Source: Phycisphaerae bacterium (GTDB lineage Bacteria > Planctomycetota > Phycisphaerae > UBA1845 > Fen-1342). Taken from it: a stretch of DNA of 64,000 nucleotides. This document shows, piece after piece, positions 53,268 to 62,546 of this stretch. The position numbers were made by a program, and so were the translations under genes. Location of the stretch: NCBI GenBank assembly GCA_028277645.1, contig JANQFV010000022.1, forward strand, positions 1 through 64,000. The letters are read 5' to 3'. The notes below the pieces were generated by a model. It was not told the DNA's origin and did not search any database. It saw nothing but the letters and a program-made list of their open reading frames with translations. Each line of letters begins with the position of its first letter. Position 1 is the first letter of the stretch.

Positions 53268-55919
53268 CTAGGGTCTATCGGTTCCGCCGAGCAATCCGCG
53301 CCACTGCCTTATCCGCTCCAGCGCCGCCTCCGCATTACAGGACTCAAGATCGAGCTCGCGCATCTGCCGGACGACGATCTCCTCCGGCTCCTCAAATAGC
53401 CGAAGTTGCCGCAGTCGGCGACGCTGAACCGCCGCCAATACCGGGCGGTGCGACTCCCGCGAAAACGTCTTCTCCAGCTCGTTCAAGACCGCGTTCGCCC
53501 GCTCCAACACTTCCCGCGGAATCCCGGCCAGCTTGCCGACATGCAGTCCGTAGCTCCGTCCCGCTGCTCCCGACACGATGCAGTGCAGGAACACGACCTG
53601 GTCCTCGTACTCGCGGACCGCGACATTCAGGTTGAACACCGGTTCGAGTAGCTCGCCCAGCTCGGTGAGCTCGTGGTAGTGCGTCGCGAAGAGCGTCCGG
53701 CACCCGACCCGCGTCGCGAGATGCTCGGTGATCGCCCAGGCCAGCGCGACGCCGTCGAACGTGCTTGTTCCGCGGCCGACTTCATCGAGAATCACCAGGC
53801 TGTCACGCGTCGCGTTGTGCAGGATGTTGGCGGTCTCGAGCATCTCGACCATGAACGTCGACTGCCCGCGGGCCAGCTCGTCGCTCGCGCCGACGCGCGT
53901 GAAGATTCGATCACAGACACCCAGCCGCATCTTCGCCGCCGGCACCCAGCAGCCGCACTGCGCGAGCAGCGTCAGCAGCGCGACCTGCCGGATGTACGTG
54001 CTCTTGCCGGCCATGTTGGGACCGGTGATCAGCGCGAGCGATTCGCCGCCAGCCACCAGTTGCGCATCGTTCGCAACAAAGCTCTGATCAAGCGTCTGAT
54101 CAAGCACGGGATGCCGCCCGCCCTCGATCAGCAGCTCGGCCTGTTCGACAAACTCCGATCGGCAGTAACGTCGCGTGACCGCTAACTCGGCCCAGCCGGC
54201 GAGCACGTCGAGCCGCGCGAGCGCCGCCGCCGCCCGCTGGATCGCGGGTATCCACCGCAGCAAGCCGTCGCGCAGCGCCACAAATAGCTCGTATTCCAGG
54301 TCGTTCGCACGCGACTCCGCCGACAGCGCCTCCGACTCGTATTGCTTCAACTCATCTGTGATGAACCGCTCGGCGTTCTTCATCGTCTGTTTGCGGACGT
54401 AGTCGGCCGGGGCGCGATCGCGATGCGCGTTGGTGATCTCGATGTAGAAGCCAAAGACCCTGTTGAACGCCACCTTCAGCGACGGAATCCCCGTTCGCTC
54501 CGCCTCGCGGGCTTGGTACTCGGCCAGCCACTGCTGACCGTCGCGGTTGATCGAGTGCAGTCGATCGAGCTCGGCGTTGTGACCACCGGCAAAGATGCCG
54601 CCCTCGCGCACTGTTGCCGGCGGTTCGGGCACTAGGGCTCGTGTGATCTCCGCCGCCACGTCGTCCAGCCCATCGAGTGCTTCGGCCAGCACAGTACATT
54701 CTTCCGAGCGCAACGCACGCAGCGCCGCCTGGATGTCACGCAGCAAACCGAGCCCATCCCCCAACGCCCGCAGATCCCGTGGGGTCGTGCGTTGCACACC
54801 CAGACGCCCGATGATTCGTTCCAAGTCCCCCATCGAACGCAAACGCTCGCGCAAATCGGTCCGCGGCGCTGCCGCCTCCAACAACGCCGCGATCGTATTC
54901 TGTCGCCGACGAATCTCCGGCACGTCACGCAGCGGATGGCACAGCCAATCACGTAACCGCCGGGCGCCCATCGCGCTGCATGTGTAGTCCACCGCCGACA
55001 GCAGCGAGCCGTCGCGCGAACCCGAACGCAGCGTTCGCTCGATCTCCAGCGAACGCAGGGTCGTCCCGTCCAGCATCATATACGCGTCGGCCGCCAGGCG
55101 GCGCGGCGGACGCAGATGCCGGGCGGCGGCCTGTTGCGTCTCGCGCACGTACGCCAGCAGCGCACCCGCGGCCTGTAACGACAGATCGAGCTGGTCGAAG
55201 CCGAAACCCTCGAGCCCTGCCGTCTCGTAATGCTCGCGGAGCACGTGCTCGGCCCGCGCGGGCGTATAGTCCGCCGCCGGGCGGTACGTCACCGTCGCCG
55301 CCAGCGCATCGCGCAACCGCGGCTCGAGCGGGCTCCGACCAGCAGGACCGTCATCCGCCAGCAATACCTCTGCCGGCGTCATTCGTTCCAGCTCATCGAA
55401 CACGTCGCTCGACGTGCAAGTCCGCACGACGAACTCGCCCGTCGAAAGCTCCAGCGCCGCCAGCCCCACCTCGTCCTTCCGCGCGCAGATCGCTGCCAGA
55501 ATGTTACTTCGCCGTTGATCGAGCAAGCTGTCGTCGGTCAACGTGCCCGGCGTGACGATGCGAACGACGGCACGGTCCACCACCCCTTTCGCGTCTTTGG
55601 CATCCTCGATCTGCTCGCTGATCGCAACCTTGTAGCCCGCCGCGACCAGCTTAGAGAGATAGCCGTCGAGCGCGTGATGCGGGATTCCTGCGAGCGGCGT
55701 GCGTCCGCCGTCGCGGCTCGTCAGCGTGATGCCGAGCACGCGCGCGCCCAGCTCGGCATCGTCGTAAAATAGCTCATAGAAATCCCCCATCCGAAACAGC
55801 AGGATCGCGTCCGACACCTGCTGCTTCTGATCCCAGTACTGCCGCATCGCGGGCGTAAGCTTCACGTCCTTCGGCGGACGCACGGACGGGCCGGCGGTCT
55901 GCACGGTCTTCTCTGCCAC
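53268..55919 (-). CDS. mutS: DNA mismatch repair protein MutS
   Basis: The 883-residue protein is a full MutS. The mismatch-binding Phe-x-Glu is F47-Y-E49 in GDFYELF. Other features are a connector and lever region, a clamp (about 430-545, with FGFYIEITNAH), and the ATPase: Walker A GPNMAGKSTYIRQVA (near residue 633), DELARGQSTFMVEML, Walker B ILDEVGRGTSTFDG and TLFATHYHEL. The end is the helix-turn-helix dimer region. It starts the repair by mismatch recognition. It leads a minus-strand operon with the TrkH-like and neu genes. Confidence 0.97.
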   Translation of the reverse strand: MAEKTVQTAGPSVRPPKDVKLTPAMRQYWDQKQQVSDAILLFRMGDFYELFYDDAELGARVLGITLTSRDGGRTPLAGIPHHALDGYLSKLVAAGYKVAISEQIEDAKDAKGVVDRAVVRIVTPGTLTDDSLLDQRRSNILAAICARKDEVGLAALELSTGEFVVRTCTSSDVFDELERMTPAEVLLADDGPAGRSPLEPRLRDALAATVTYRPAADYTPARAEHVLREHYETAGLEGFGFDQLDLSLQAAGALLAYVRETQQAAARHLRPPRRLAADAYMMLDGTTLRSLEIERTLRSGSRDGSLLSAVDYTCSAMGARRLRDWLCHPLRDVPEIRRRQNTIAALLEAAAPRTDLRERLRSMGDLERIIGRLGVQRTTPRDLRALGDGLGLLRDIQAALRALRSEECTVLAEALDGLDDVAAEITRALVPEPPATVREGGIFAGGHNAELDRLHSINRDGQQWLAEYQAREAERTGIPSLKVAFNRVFGFYIEITNAHRDRAPADYVRKQTMKNAERFITDELKQYESEALSAESRANDLEYELFVALRDGLLRWIPAIQRAAAALARLDVLAGWAELAVTRRYCRSEFVEQAELLIEGGRHPVLDQTLDQSFVANDAQLVAGGESLALITGPNMAGKSTYIRQVALLTLLAQCGCWVPAAKMRLGVCDRIFTRVGASDELARGQSTFMVEMLETANILHNATRDSLVILDEVGRGTSTFDGVALAWAITEHLATRVGCRTLFATHYHELTELGELLEPVFNLNVAVREYEDQVVFLHCIVSGAAGRSYGLHVGKLAGIPREVLERANAVLNELEKTFSRESHRPVLAAVQRRRLRQLRLFEEPEEIVVRQMRELDLESCNAEAALERIRQWRGLLGGTDRP

Positions 55920-56073
55920 AATCAGAATCTAGCCGACGCAGCCCGCTCGCGGAACCCCGCTCCGGCCCACGAAACCCTTTCTAGGATTGGCGGAAGCGTA
56001 TGACACCGCCGTATACTTGCATCCGCAGAGCAATCTCTGAATACAGAACGCACTACCCGTTTGGGAGCACACG

Positions 56074-57063
56074 ATGCGCATTTTCGTCGTTGGCGGAGCT
56101 GGTTACGTAGGAAGCCACTGCGTGCGTCGGCTCATCGCTGCGGGCCACGAAGTCACGGTCCTGGACAACCTGAGTTCCGGGCATCAAGCCGCCGTCGACC
56201 CGAAGGCCACATTCGTCCAGGGCGATCTCGGCGACCGCGCGATGCTCGACGGTCTCTTCGACGCGGGGCGCTACGATGCAGTCATGCACTTCGCCGCGTT
56301 TCTCAACGTGGGTGAGTCGGTCCACGAACCGCTGAAGTACTACCACAACAACGTCGCCAACACGCTCAAGCTGCTCGAGTGCATGCGCGCCCACGACGTG
56401 CAGCGCTTCGTGTTTTCGAGCACATGTGCGATCTATGGCGAGCCGGAGCGGCTGCCCATCGTCGAGGATCTTCCCAAGGCCCCCATCAATCCGTACGGCC
56501 ACAGCAAGCTCGCTGTCGAGTGGATGCTGAGCGATTCAGCCCGCGCCTGGGGCCTCGGCGCCGTCGCACTGCGGTACTTCAACGCCTCCGGCGCCGCCGC
56601 TGACGGCACCATCGGCGAGGACCACGATCCGGAAGTTCACCTGATTCCCATCGTGCTCCAGGTCACCCTGGGTCAGCGGGAGAACATCCGCATCTTCGGT
56701 ACCGATTACCCCACGCCCGACGGGACGTGCATCCGCGACTACATCCACGTAGAGGATCTCGCTGAGGCCCACCTGCTCGCGATCGAAGGCTGCCGGCCGG
56801 GTGAGTTCGAAGCTTTCAATGTCGGAACCGGCAACGGAAACAGCGTCCGCGAGATTCTCGAAGCCGCCCGATCGGTAACCGGGCACGCGATTCCAGCCAT
56901 CGAGGATGCCCGCCGCGAGGGTGACCCTCCCGAGCTGTACGCGAACCCGGACAAGCTCCGTGAGCGGTTTAGTTGGCAGCCTCGTTATCTGGACGTTCGC
57001 GACACGATCGAGACCGCGTGGAACTGGCATCGCACCCACCCCAACGGCTTCGCGGATAAATAA
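56074..57063 (+). CDS. galE: UDP-glucose 4-epimerase (GalE-like)
   Basis: The 329-residue extended SDR protein has the NAD motif GGAGYVGSH, DNLSSGHQ, HFAAFLNVGESV, SSTCAIYGEP, the catalytic YGHSK (Tyr-x-x-x-Lys), the ALRYFNASGA loop and the IRDYIHVEDLAEAH signature. It interconverts UDP-glucose and UDP-galactose or their N-acetyl forms. It is divergent from mutS with a 154-base gap. The adjacent neu genes make a surface-sugar role reasonable but not shown. Confidence 0.93.
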   Translation: MRIFVVGGAGYVGSHCVRRLIAAGHEVTVLDNLSSGHQAAVDPKATFVQGDLGDRAMLDGLFDAGRYDAVMHFAAFLNVGESVHEPLKYYHNNVANTLKLLECMRAHDVQRFVFSSTCAIYGEPERLPIVEDLPKAPINPYGHSKLAVEWMLSDSARAWGLGAVALRYFNASGAAADGTIGEDHDPEVHLIPIVLQVTLGQRENIRIFGTDYPTPDGTCIRDYIHVEDLAEAHLLAIEGCRPGEFEAFNVGTGNGNSVREILEAARSVTGHAIPAIEDARREGDPPELYANPDKLRERFSWQPRYLDVRDTIETAWNWHRTHPNGFADK

Positions 57064-57379
57064 CTGGAAAGTCAGTCGATCGCCGATATACTGGTAGATG
57101 GATGGTCAGGTGTGGTGATTGTCTTTTTCATCCACACTTCTATCGAGTGAATCATATTCATCGCTTCGATACTCACTGCCGACCTGACGCCGACAACCCC
57201 GTTTTCTAGCTGAATACAGTTGCATTGCGCAGCCTCGGTTGGAGTGTGCAGGCTCCTTTTTGCCGCATACCCCCACGCGCGTGAGCAGCACTTCCCCGCC
57301 GCGGCCCCTGTAGCCGCGTGGGTTTCCGTACGTCACGGGATTCGTTTACCCGTTTGGACACGACAAGGCAGGTGTCACC
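57064..57379. other. Intergenic stretch after galE
   Basis: About 316 bases hold no supported gene. GGAG and CTCC can form a short hairpin before TTTTT near 57240-57264, which may end galE transcription, but the stem is weak. Confidence 0.4.
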
Positions 57380-57721
57380 ATGACTTGGCCCCTTCGCAGA
57401 CCAGCACGACATCGACAGAATCAGGACCGCGAACAGGATCCTCCGATCACGCCGGAGGAGCTGACCTCGAATCTGTCCGTCCTGGAAAACGATCTCAATA
57501 CGCAGATGAAGTGTCAGGCCGGAAAGAACCAAGTGTACATCCGGTCGCTGATCGTCGGAAACTCGACGACCAGGCCACGTATCACCCTGAAATGTCCGTT
57601 GCGACGTGACATCGGCCAGACCCCCGAAGTGTTCTTCGAGCACATTCGCGATATTTGCTGTTGCGACCCGAGCCAATGCGAGGCGTACCGCGCATTCCAA
57701 AAGCGCCACGTCCCCACCTGA
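57380..57721 (+). CDS. Small Cys-containing hypothetical protein
   Basis: The 113-residue protein has a polar, proline-rich start and a compact end: LKCPLRRDIGQTPEVFFEHIRDICCCDPSQCEAYRAFQKRH. The Cys cluster in this stretch, near residues 70-103, could bind metal or a cofactor. GGCAGG precedes the ATG at about 9 bases. The family is not recognised. It may be followed by a hairpin terminator at 57784. Confidence 0.55.
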   Translation: MTWPLRRPARHRQNQDREQDPPITPEELTSNLSVLENDLNTQMKCQAGKNQVYIRSLIVGNSTTRPRITLKCPLRRDIGQTPEVFFEHIRDICCCDPSQCEAYRAFQKRHVPT

Positions 57722-57783
57722 TCTGAATGGGGAATCAGGTGTAGCCTCGGGTCGCACAGCGACAGGCCACGATGCCCCGTAAG

Positions 57784-57826
57784 AAGGGCCGGACTCGGCA
57801 TTCACCGCCGGGCCCGGCCTTTCGCT
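57784..57826 (+). terminator. Hairpin downstream of the Cys protein gene
   Basis: AAGGGCCGG (57784-57792) pairs, with one G-T mismatch, with CCGGCCTTT (57814-57822), and TTCG follows. It lies between convergent genes and may serve both. Confidence 0.5.
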
Positions 57827-57866
57827 AATTCCGAACCGTCGAGCCCCATCGTTCCCGCGATACGGG

Positions 57867-58733
57867 CTAACGCCCGCCACCGCCACCACTACTTTGAACG
57901 GGCGGGTCAATCCGCCGGATTTTCGTCGGAACCTGCTCCGGACCGCCTTCCGGGCCTTCGATCGTGCGAATCTGCAGGTTGCTGGCTCCCACAGGCTTTG
58001 TCGCCGGTGGGGCCGAGATCCGCAGCTCCGCGATCCGCGCGTCGTACGCTTCGGCCTGATTCGGCGTGAGCACGCCGCGCACCTTCTTGATGAACTCCTC
58101 GAGCGCCGGGTCGTTGCCGCCGTCGGGACGCGCGCGGCTTGTGCGCTGCTCTGTACGGAAATCGGCCAGGACCTGCTCGAGTTGTGCATGCTGCTCGCGG
58201 GACAGGTTCTGTTCGCGCGCCGCCCGCAGCACATGGACCGGCCGCATCGAAATGTCACCCACCGTCTCAGCCAGCTTGCGAACCGCCGGTAGCTGCTTCT
58301 GCTGGGCCGGCGTCAGGATCTGCTCGAGCGCGGCGAAGAAGTCCGCCTCGGCCTGGACGCCCGGCGCGAGCATCCGTAGTTCCTTCTGCAGCTCCTCGGC
58401 TCGAGCATCATCGCCCGCATCCTTCGCCGCCTGCACCTCGGCCAGCTTGTTTCGCACGCCCTCCATCAGGGCCACCGGGTCGGCTCGCTGCTCTTCAACG
58501 GCCGCGTTGTACACGGCAATCAACGCTTCGGACTGCTGCTTTTGCTGGTCGTCCAGACTCAATTGCTGGCAGACGAATCGCAGCTTGGCCTCGCCCTGCG
58601 GACCGGCCTGCTTCTGATTCTGCGGGCGGGCAGGGCGACCCTGCGGCCGCGCCTGAATCGGCTGCGGCTGTTGCGCAGCGGTTACCAGCACACCCATCAG
58701 CCCCACGATCGCTACCGACACCAATCGCCTCAT
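57867..58733 (-). CDS. Exported helical protein of unknown function
   Basis: The 288-residue protein has a signal peptide (RRLVSVAIVGLMGVLVTA), a Gln/Arg/Pro-rich linker (about 22-45) and a helical body with the segments LSLDDQQKQQSEALIAVY and ILTPAQQKQLPAVRKL. These Leu-Thr-x-x-Gln repeats resemble Spy/CpxP-like periplasmic chaperones. It ends in a Gly/Ser tail. The role is not established. Confidence 0.62.
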   Translation of the reverse strand: MRRLVSVAIVGLMGVLVTAAQQPQPIQARPQGRPARPQNQKQAGPQGEAKLRFVCQQLSLDDQQKQQSEALIAVYNAAVEEQRADPVALMEGVRNKLAEVQAAKDAGDDARAEELQKELRMLAPGVQAEADFFAALEQILTPAQQKQLPAVRKLAETVGDISMRPVHVLRAAREQNLSREQHAQLEQVLADFRTEQRTSRARPDGGNDPALEEFIKKVRGVLTPNQAEAYDARIAELRISAPPATKPVGASNLQIRTIEGPEGGPEQVPTKIRRIDPPVQSSGGGGGR

Positions 58734-58905
58734 CGCCTACTCCCCATTTTCATGGAGTTTCCGTTACTTCCTGTGCGGCCGCGCTCCACGGGCGGCCAAA
58801 GCCCACGAACTCCGTACGATACTGACCTGATCCACCGCTCGCAACCACGGCGGACCTCGTGCCAGCGCGATCCCGCAGTGGTACGCTAGGCGCTGCCTGG
58901 GCACG

Positions 58906-60294
58906 GTGCTGGCCGCGCGGTCCGGGCTGCCTGCCGCGGAGCACGAGTTGGCCGTATTCCACAGACAAAGACCCGAGACGGTCCTCGCAGGAACCTTCCT
59001 GGGGCTCATCGTCATCGGCAGCGTGCTGCTCGCCCTGCCCGTGGCCCATGCGGATGGGCCTGTCTCGTGGCTCGATGCCTTCTTCACGGCCACCTCCGCC
59101 GTCTGCGTCACCGGCCTCATCACCGTCGACACTGCGACCGCGTGGAGCCGCTTCGGACAGAGCGTGATCCTGCTTCTGATTCAGCTCGGCGGCCTCGGCA
59201 TCATGACCTTCGGCGCGCTCGCGGCACAGTTGTTCTTTCAACGGCTATCGTTCGCCAGCGACGCCGCCTGGAAGAGCACGTTCTTCCAGGGCCAATTCCG
59301 TACCGATTTTCGCTCCGCCTTATACAAGATCGTGCTGCTCACACTGGTCATCGAGTTCGTCGGCACGGCTGTGTTGCTGATCGCGCTTCGCGCGGAACCC
59401 GATGGGCGCGGGGGATCATTCGAAGCCGTGTTCCTCGCCGTGTCCGCTTTCTGCAACGCCGGCTTCGCACCGTATACCGAGAACGCTGTTGCGCTGCGGC
59501 AAGCCCCCCTCGCGCTAGCGACAATCAGCGTGCTCGTGATTCTCGGTGGGCTGGGCTACCCCGTTCTCCTGGAACTCTCCAGCCGCGCTAATCACGCCCT
59601 TCGGCGGCAGCGCCACGCGCGCACCTGCTGGAGTCTCCAGACGCGCATGGTGATCTACGTCAGCGCGATTCTCGTCGTTACGGGAGCAGGTACGCTGTTC
59701 CTGGCCGGCATGGCTGATGGGCCGGACAGTCTTCCGGAGCGGGCTGCCTTCGCGATCTTCCAATCCATCTCGGCGCGCACGGCCGGGTTCAACACGGTCG
59801 ATATCGCCGCCGTCTCCACGCCGGGCTTGCTGATCATCATCGCACTGATGTTCGTCGGCGGTTCACCCGGTTCGTGCGCCGGCGGCATCAAGACGACGAC
59901 CGCAGCCGTTTGGACGGCGCGCATCAGGGCACGCCTCACCGGCAGCAAAGACGTCAATCTCTGGGGGCGCGCCATTCCGCACGACATCGTTCGCCGCGCC
60001 GCGCTCGTCCTGGCGCTGGCCGTACTTTGGAATCTCATCGGCGTGATGATTCTCACCATCACCGAAGGTAGCGACGCAGTTCGTTTTGAGCACCTGATCT
60101 TCGAGCAGGTATCCGCCTTCGGCACGGTGGGACTCTCGACCGGCCTCACACCGGAGCTGTCCGTCGTCGGCAAGCTCTGGATCATCGCGTCCATGTTCGT
60201 GGGACGGCTCGGGCCGCTCACCATGGCGCTGGCCGTGCTCGAACAACCCCGTACGCTATACCGCTATCCGACCGAGCAGGTAATGATCGGCTAG
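58906..60294 (+). CDS. Potassium uptake protein, TrkH/KtrB family
   Basis: The 462-residue membrane protein has the four pore loops of the family: TATSAVCVTGLITVDT, VSAFCNAGFAPYTEN, SISARTAGFNTVD and EQVSAFGTVGLSTGLT, each with the Gly of the filter. It also has GGSPGSCAGGIKTTT before the third, and eight or more helices. It imports K+ together with the TrkA protein directly downstream. It starts with a GTG at 58906, without strong ribosome binding site. The divergent paralog at 51966-53255 lacks the conserved pore details. Confidence 0.9.
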   Translation: MLAARSGLPAAEHELAVFHRQRPETVLAGTFLGLIVIGSVLLALPVAHADGPVSWLDAFFTATSAVCVTGLITVDTATAWSRFGQSVILLLIQLGGLGIMTFGALAAQLFFQRLSFASDAAWKSTFFQGQFRTDFRSALYKIVLLTLVIEFVGTAVLLIALRAEPDGRGGSFEAVFLAVSAFCNAGFAPYTENAVALRQAPLALATISVLVILGGLGYPVLLELSSRANHALRRQRHARTCWSLQTRMVIYVSAILVVTGAGTLFLAGMADGPDSLPERAAFAIFQSISARTAGFNTVDIAAVSTPGLLIIIALMFVGGSPGSCAGGIKTTTAAVWTARIRARLTGSKDVNLWGRAIPHDIVRRAALVLALAVLWNLIGVMILTITEGSDAVRFEHLIFEQVSAFGTVGLSTGLTPELSVVGKLWIIASMFVGRLGPLTMALAVLEQPRTLYRYPTEQVMIG

Positions 60295-60304
60295 GAGTCC
60301 TCCC

Positions 60305-60970
60305 ATGAAACAGGTGTGCGTGATCGGCCTCGGACAATTTGGCACGCACCTCGTGCGCTCCCTGGTCAAGATGGGCTGTGAAGTGCTCGCCATCGACAAC
60401 AAGGAGAAGCGCGTCGACAACGTGCGCGACGACGTACACCGCGCGCTGATCGGCGACGCGCGCAGCTACGAGATGCTTGCCGGCGTTCTGTCCGATACGG
60501 TCGACGATGTCGTCATCTGCCTCGGCGAGACCAACCTCGAACCCAGCATCCTGTGCGCGCTGCACCTCAAGCGCATCGGCGCCAAGTCCATTCGGTCCAC
60601 CGCGGCCAACGATGACCACGCCGAGATTCTCTCCGCCGTCGGAGCGACCGAGATCATCTTCCCCGAACGCAATGCCGCCGCTCGGCTCGCCCGGCGCATC
60701 GCGAATCCCGGCATCCGCGACATGTTTCCGCTCGACGAGAACTATCGCATCCTCGAAGTGGACGCGCCACCGGAGACACACGGCAAGTCGCTGCTCGAGC
60801 TCGATCTGCGGTCGAAGTACGACCTGCTGATTCTCGCGACCCGGCCCAACGAACAGAAGAGCTTCGACTTCCTGCCCGGCCCGGAAAAAGTTATCCGACC
60901 CGACGAGGTGCTGATGCTCGTTGGTCGTGAGCTCGACCTGGCCCGTTTCGCGCCTCTGGTCGACGAATGA
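60305..60970 (+). CDS. Potassium uptake regulatory subunit, TrkA/KtrA family
   Basis: The 221-residue protein has an RCK_N Rossmann domain (VIGLGQFGTHLVRSL, then LAIDNKEKRVDNV and the ALIGDAR loop) and an RCK_C domain (about 135-221; LLELDLRSKYDLLILATR). It gates the partner TrkH/KtrB by nucleotide binding. It lies 10 bases after that gene with an AGGAG site upstream of its ATG. Confidence 0.92.
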   Translation: MKQVCVIGLGQFGTHLVRSLVKMGCEVLAIDNKEKRVDNVRDDVHRALIGDARSYEMLAGVLSDTVDDVVICLGETNLEPSILCALHLKRIGAKSIRSTAANDDHAEILSAVGATEIIFPERNAAARLARRIANPGIRDMFPLDENYRILEVDAPPETHGKSLLELDLRSKYDLLILATRPNEQKSFDFLPGPEKVIRPDEVLMLVGRELDLARFAPLVDE

Positions 60971-61119
60971 TCTCGCGGGACCGCGCATCACACGTCCGAT
61001 ACCACCTGCACGATATGTAGTATGTCGCGGAGTTCCGGGAGGCCACACGCGGGCTGCTTCCCAATAATTCTTTGCCAGAGTAGATTGCGCGCGGTACCAT
61101 ATCTCATTGGAGCTTGGCG

Positions 61120-61602
61120 ATGCCCGTGCTGATTGACGGCAACAACCTGCTCCACGCAGCGCTCGAAATGGAAGACCCCGAACGACCCATCGGGCGTTCC
61201 ATGCTGTGCGATCACCTCGGACGGTGGGCACAGCGGCGTCGCGAACAAGTACACGTCGTATTCGATGGCCCGGCTCCGGCGCCAAACCTTGCTCGCCAGA
61301 TCGGCCATCGTGACATCAAAGTGAGCTACAGCGGCGCCGGCGTGAGTGCCGACGCTGTCTTGAACGAGATTATCGAGACCGACTCAGCCGCTCGGCGACT
61401 GATCGTTGTCTCGACCGATCGAGCTATCGCGCGCGTCGCCAGGCGGCGTCGCGCCGAGGTTGTGCGCTCGGCGGAGTTCTGGTCCGCGCTGAAAAAAGAC
61501 TTGGCGCGACCCCTACCGCAGCGCACCGAGCCGGAGGAGAAGGAAGCCGGGCTGAGCCCCGACGCCACACAACAGTGGCTGGATGAGTTTGGGCTTAGCT
61601 AG
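61120..61602 (+). CDS. NYN-domain nuclease-like protein (YacP type)
   Basis: The 160-residue protein begins with VLIDGNNLLHAALEME, the acidic site of the NYN/PIN-like fold, then VHVVFDGPAPAP, a conserved GAGVSADAVLNEIIET and VVSTDRAIARVA, which match the YacP family of ribonuclease-like proteins. GGAG lies 7 bases before the ATG at 61120. Its likely role is RNA processing, but the substrate is unknown. Confidence 0.8.
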   Translation: MPVLIDGNNLLHAALEMEDPERPIGRSMLCDHLGRWAQRRREQVHVVFDGPAPAPNLARQIGHRDIKVSYSGAGVSADAVLNEIIETDSAARRLIVVSTDRAIARVARRRRAEVVRSAEFWSALKKDLARPLPQRTEPEEKEAGLSPDATQQWLDEFGLS

Positions 61603-61667
61603 CCGCCAGGAGGTACGGCACAGGCTCGCGACGCGGAGTTCCGCGTCGTAACGAAGGAGATGTAGCC

Positions 61668-62066
61668 ATGTCCGCTTTTGAACCTGCCACCGTGGGACCG
61701 ACCCCAGCCGCTGGTGCGCCGACTGCCACTCGGGCCGCCGAACGCCGTTTCGAGCCACGCACACCCACGTCCTGCCACCTCTGGATGATCGATCACCACG
61801 GCTCGACTATTCTCCGCTGTCGCTGCACCGAGGTCTCCGACAACGGCATGCGCCTCCGGGTCCCGCTGGGCTACGGCGTCGCTGAGGGCCAGCGCTATGA
61901 GTTGCGCTCGCACCTGCCAGGCAACGCCCGCGGCAACGAGTTCGGCGTCGTCGGCAGCCGGTGGGCGACCATAGTGCGCACTGAGCTCCAGCTCGACGCA
62001 TCCGATGATCATCTCGACGTCGGCGTCGTGCTCGACACCGATGGCAACCCGTTAATCCCGACGTAG
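61668..62066 (+). CDS. PilZ-domain protein (c-di-GMP binding candidate)
   Basis: The 132-residue protein has an N-terminal AERRFEPRTP (RxxxR) and EVSDNGMRLRV (D/NxSxxG), the two c-di-GMP contacts of PilZ domains, around a beta-barrel with RYELRSHLPG. It may sense the c-di-GMP made by GGDEF proteins such as 17678-19312. AAGGAG lies upstream of the ATG. Confidence 0.72.
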   Translation: MSAFEPATVGPTPAAGAPTATRAAERRFEPRTPTSCHLWMIDHHGSTILRCRCTEVSDNGMRLRVPLGYGVAEGQRYELRSHLPGNARGNEFGVVGSRWATIVRTELQLDASDDHLDVGVVLDTDGNPLIPT

Positions 62067-62076
62067 ATGTAGTTGA

Positions 62077-62497
62077 GGATCGAGGGGTGAGGATTGAGGA
62101 TTGATACGGAGGGATAGACGTCGTGGTCGTCGTGTTGCGGGGATTGTTGCAACCTACAGTACAATGGCGGGCTCGCGACGAATCCGCGCGTTAGTACCGG
62201 AGTGCCACAATGCCCGCCAAGATCCCCGAGTTCTGCGACTACGACTGCCCCCACGCGGATTTCCCCCCCGCCGAGACTGCCGGCATATGCCGCACCATGT
62301 CCGCCGTCTGGTGCAAGAAACTCAAAGAGCTGACCAACAAAAACACCCCCTGCGAATATCAGAAGCGATTGTCGAAGACGAGCGCAAAGAAGCCTGCCGC
62401 AAAACGCACTAAACGCAGCAGGTGAGGAGTGAGGCGCCAACCTCGATCCCTTGATCCCTAGCTCCCTCCTCAACCCGCAATCCTCACCCCTCGATCC
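62077..62497. repeat. 20-bp inverted repeats around a small Cys-rich gene
   Basis: GGATCGAGGGGTGAGGATTG at 62077-62096 occurs exactly inverted at 62478-62497. The 381-base interior holds one short gene (62210-62425). Nearby sequence on both sides repeats TGAGGA-like words. Confidence 0.85.
62210..62425 (+). CDS. Small Cys-rich protein
   Basis: The 71-residue protein has five conserved-looking cysteines in FCDYDCPHADF, AGICRTMSAVWCKKL and TPCEYQKRL, then a Lys/Arg-rich tail (KKPAAKRTKRSR). It could be a zinc-binding protein that contacts nucleic acid. GGAG lies 9 bases before the ATG. It lies between perfect inverted repeats (62077-62497), as a cassette. The family is not recognised. Confidence 0.58.
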   Translation: MPAKIPEFCDYDCPHADFPPAETAGICRTMSAVWCKKLKELTNKNTPCEYQKRLSKTSAKKPAAKRTKRSR

Positions 62498-62546
62498 CCC
62501 GGGCATATACTCTGCGCAAACCACCGCCCCCGAGAAGGAGCCTCCG

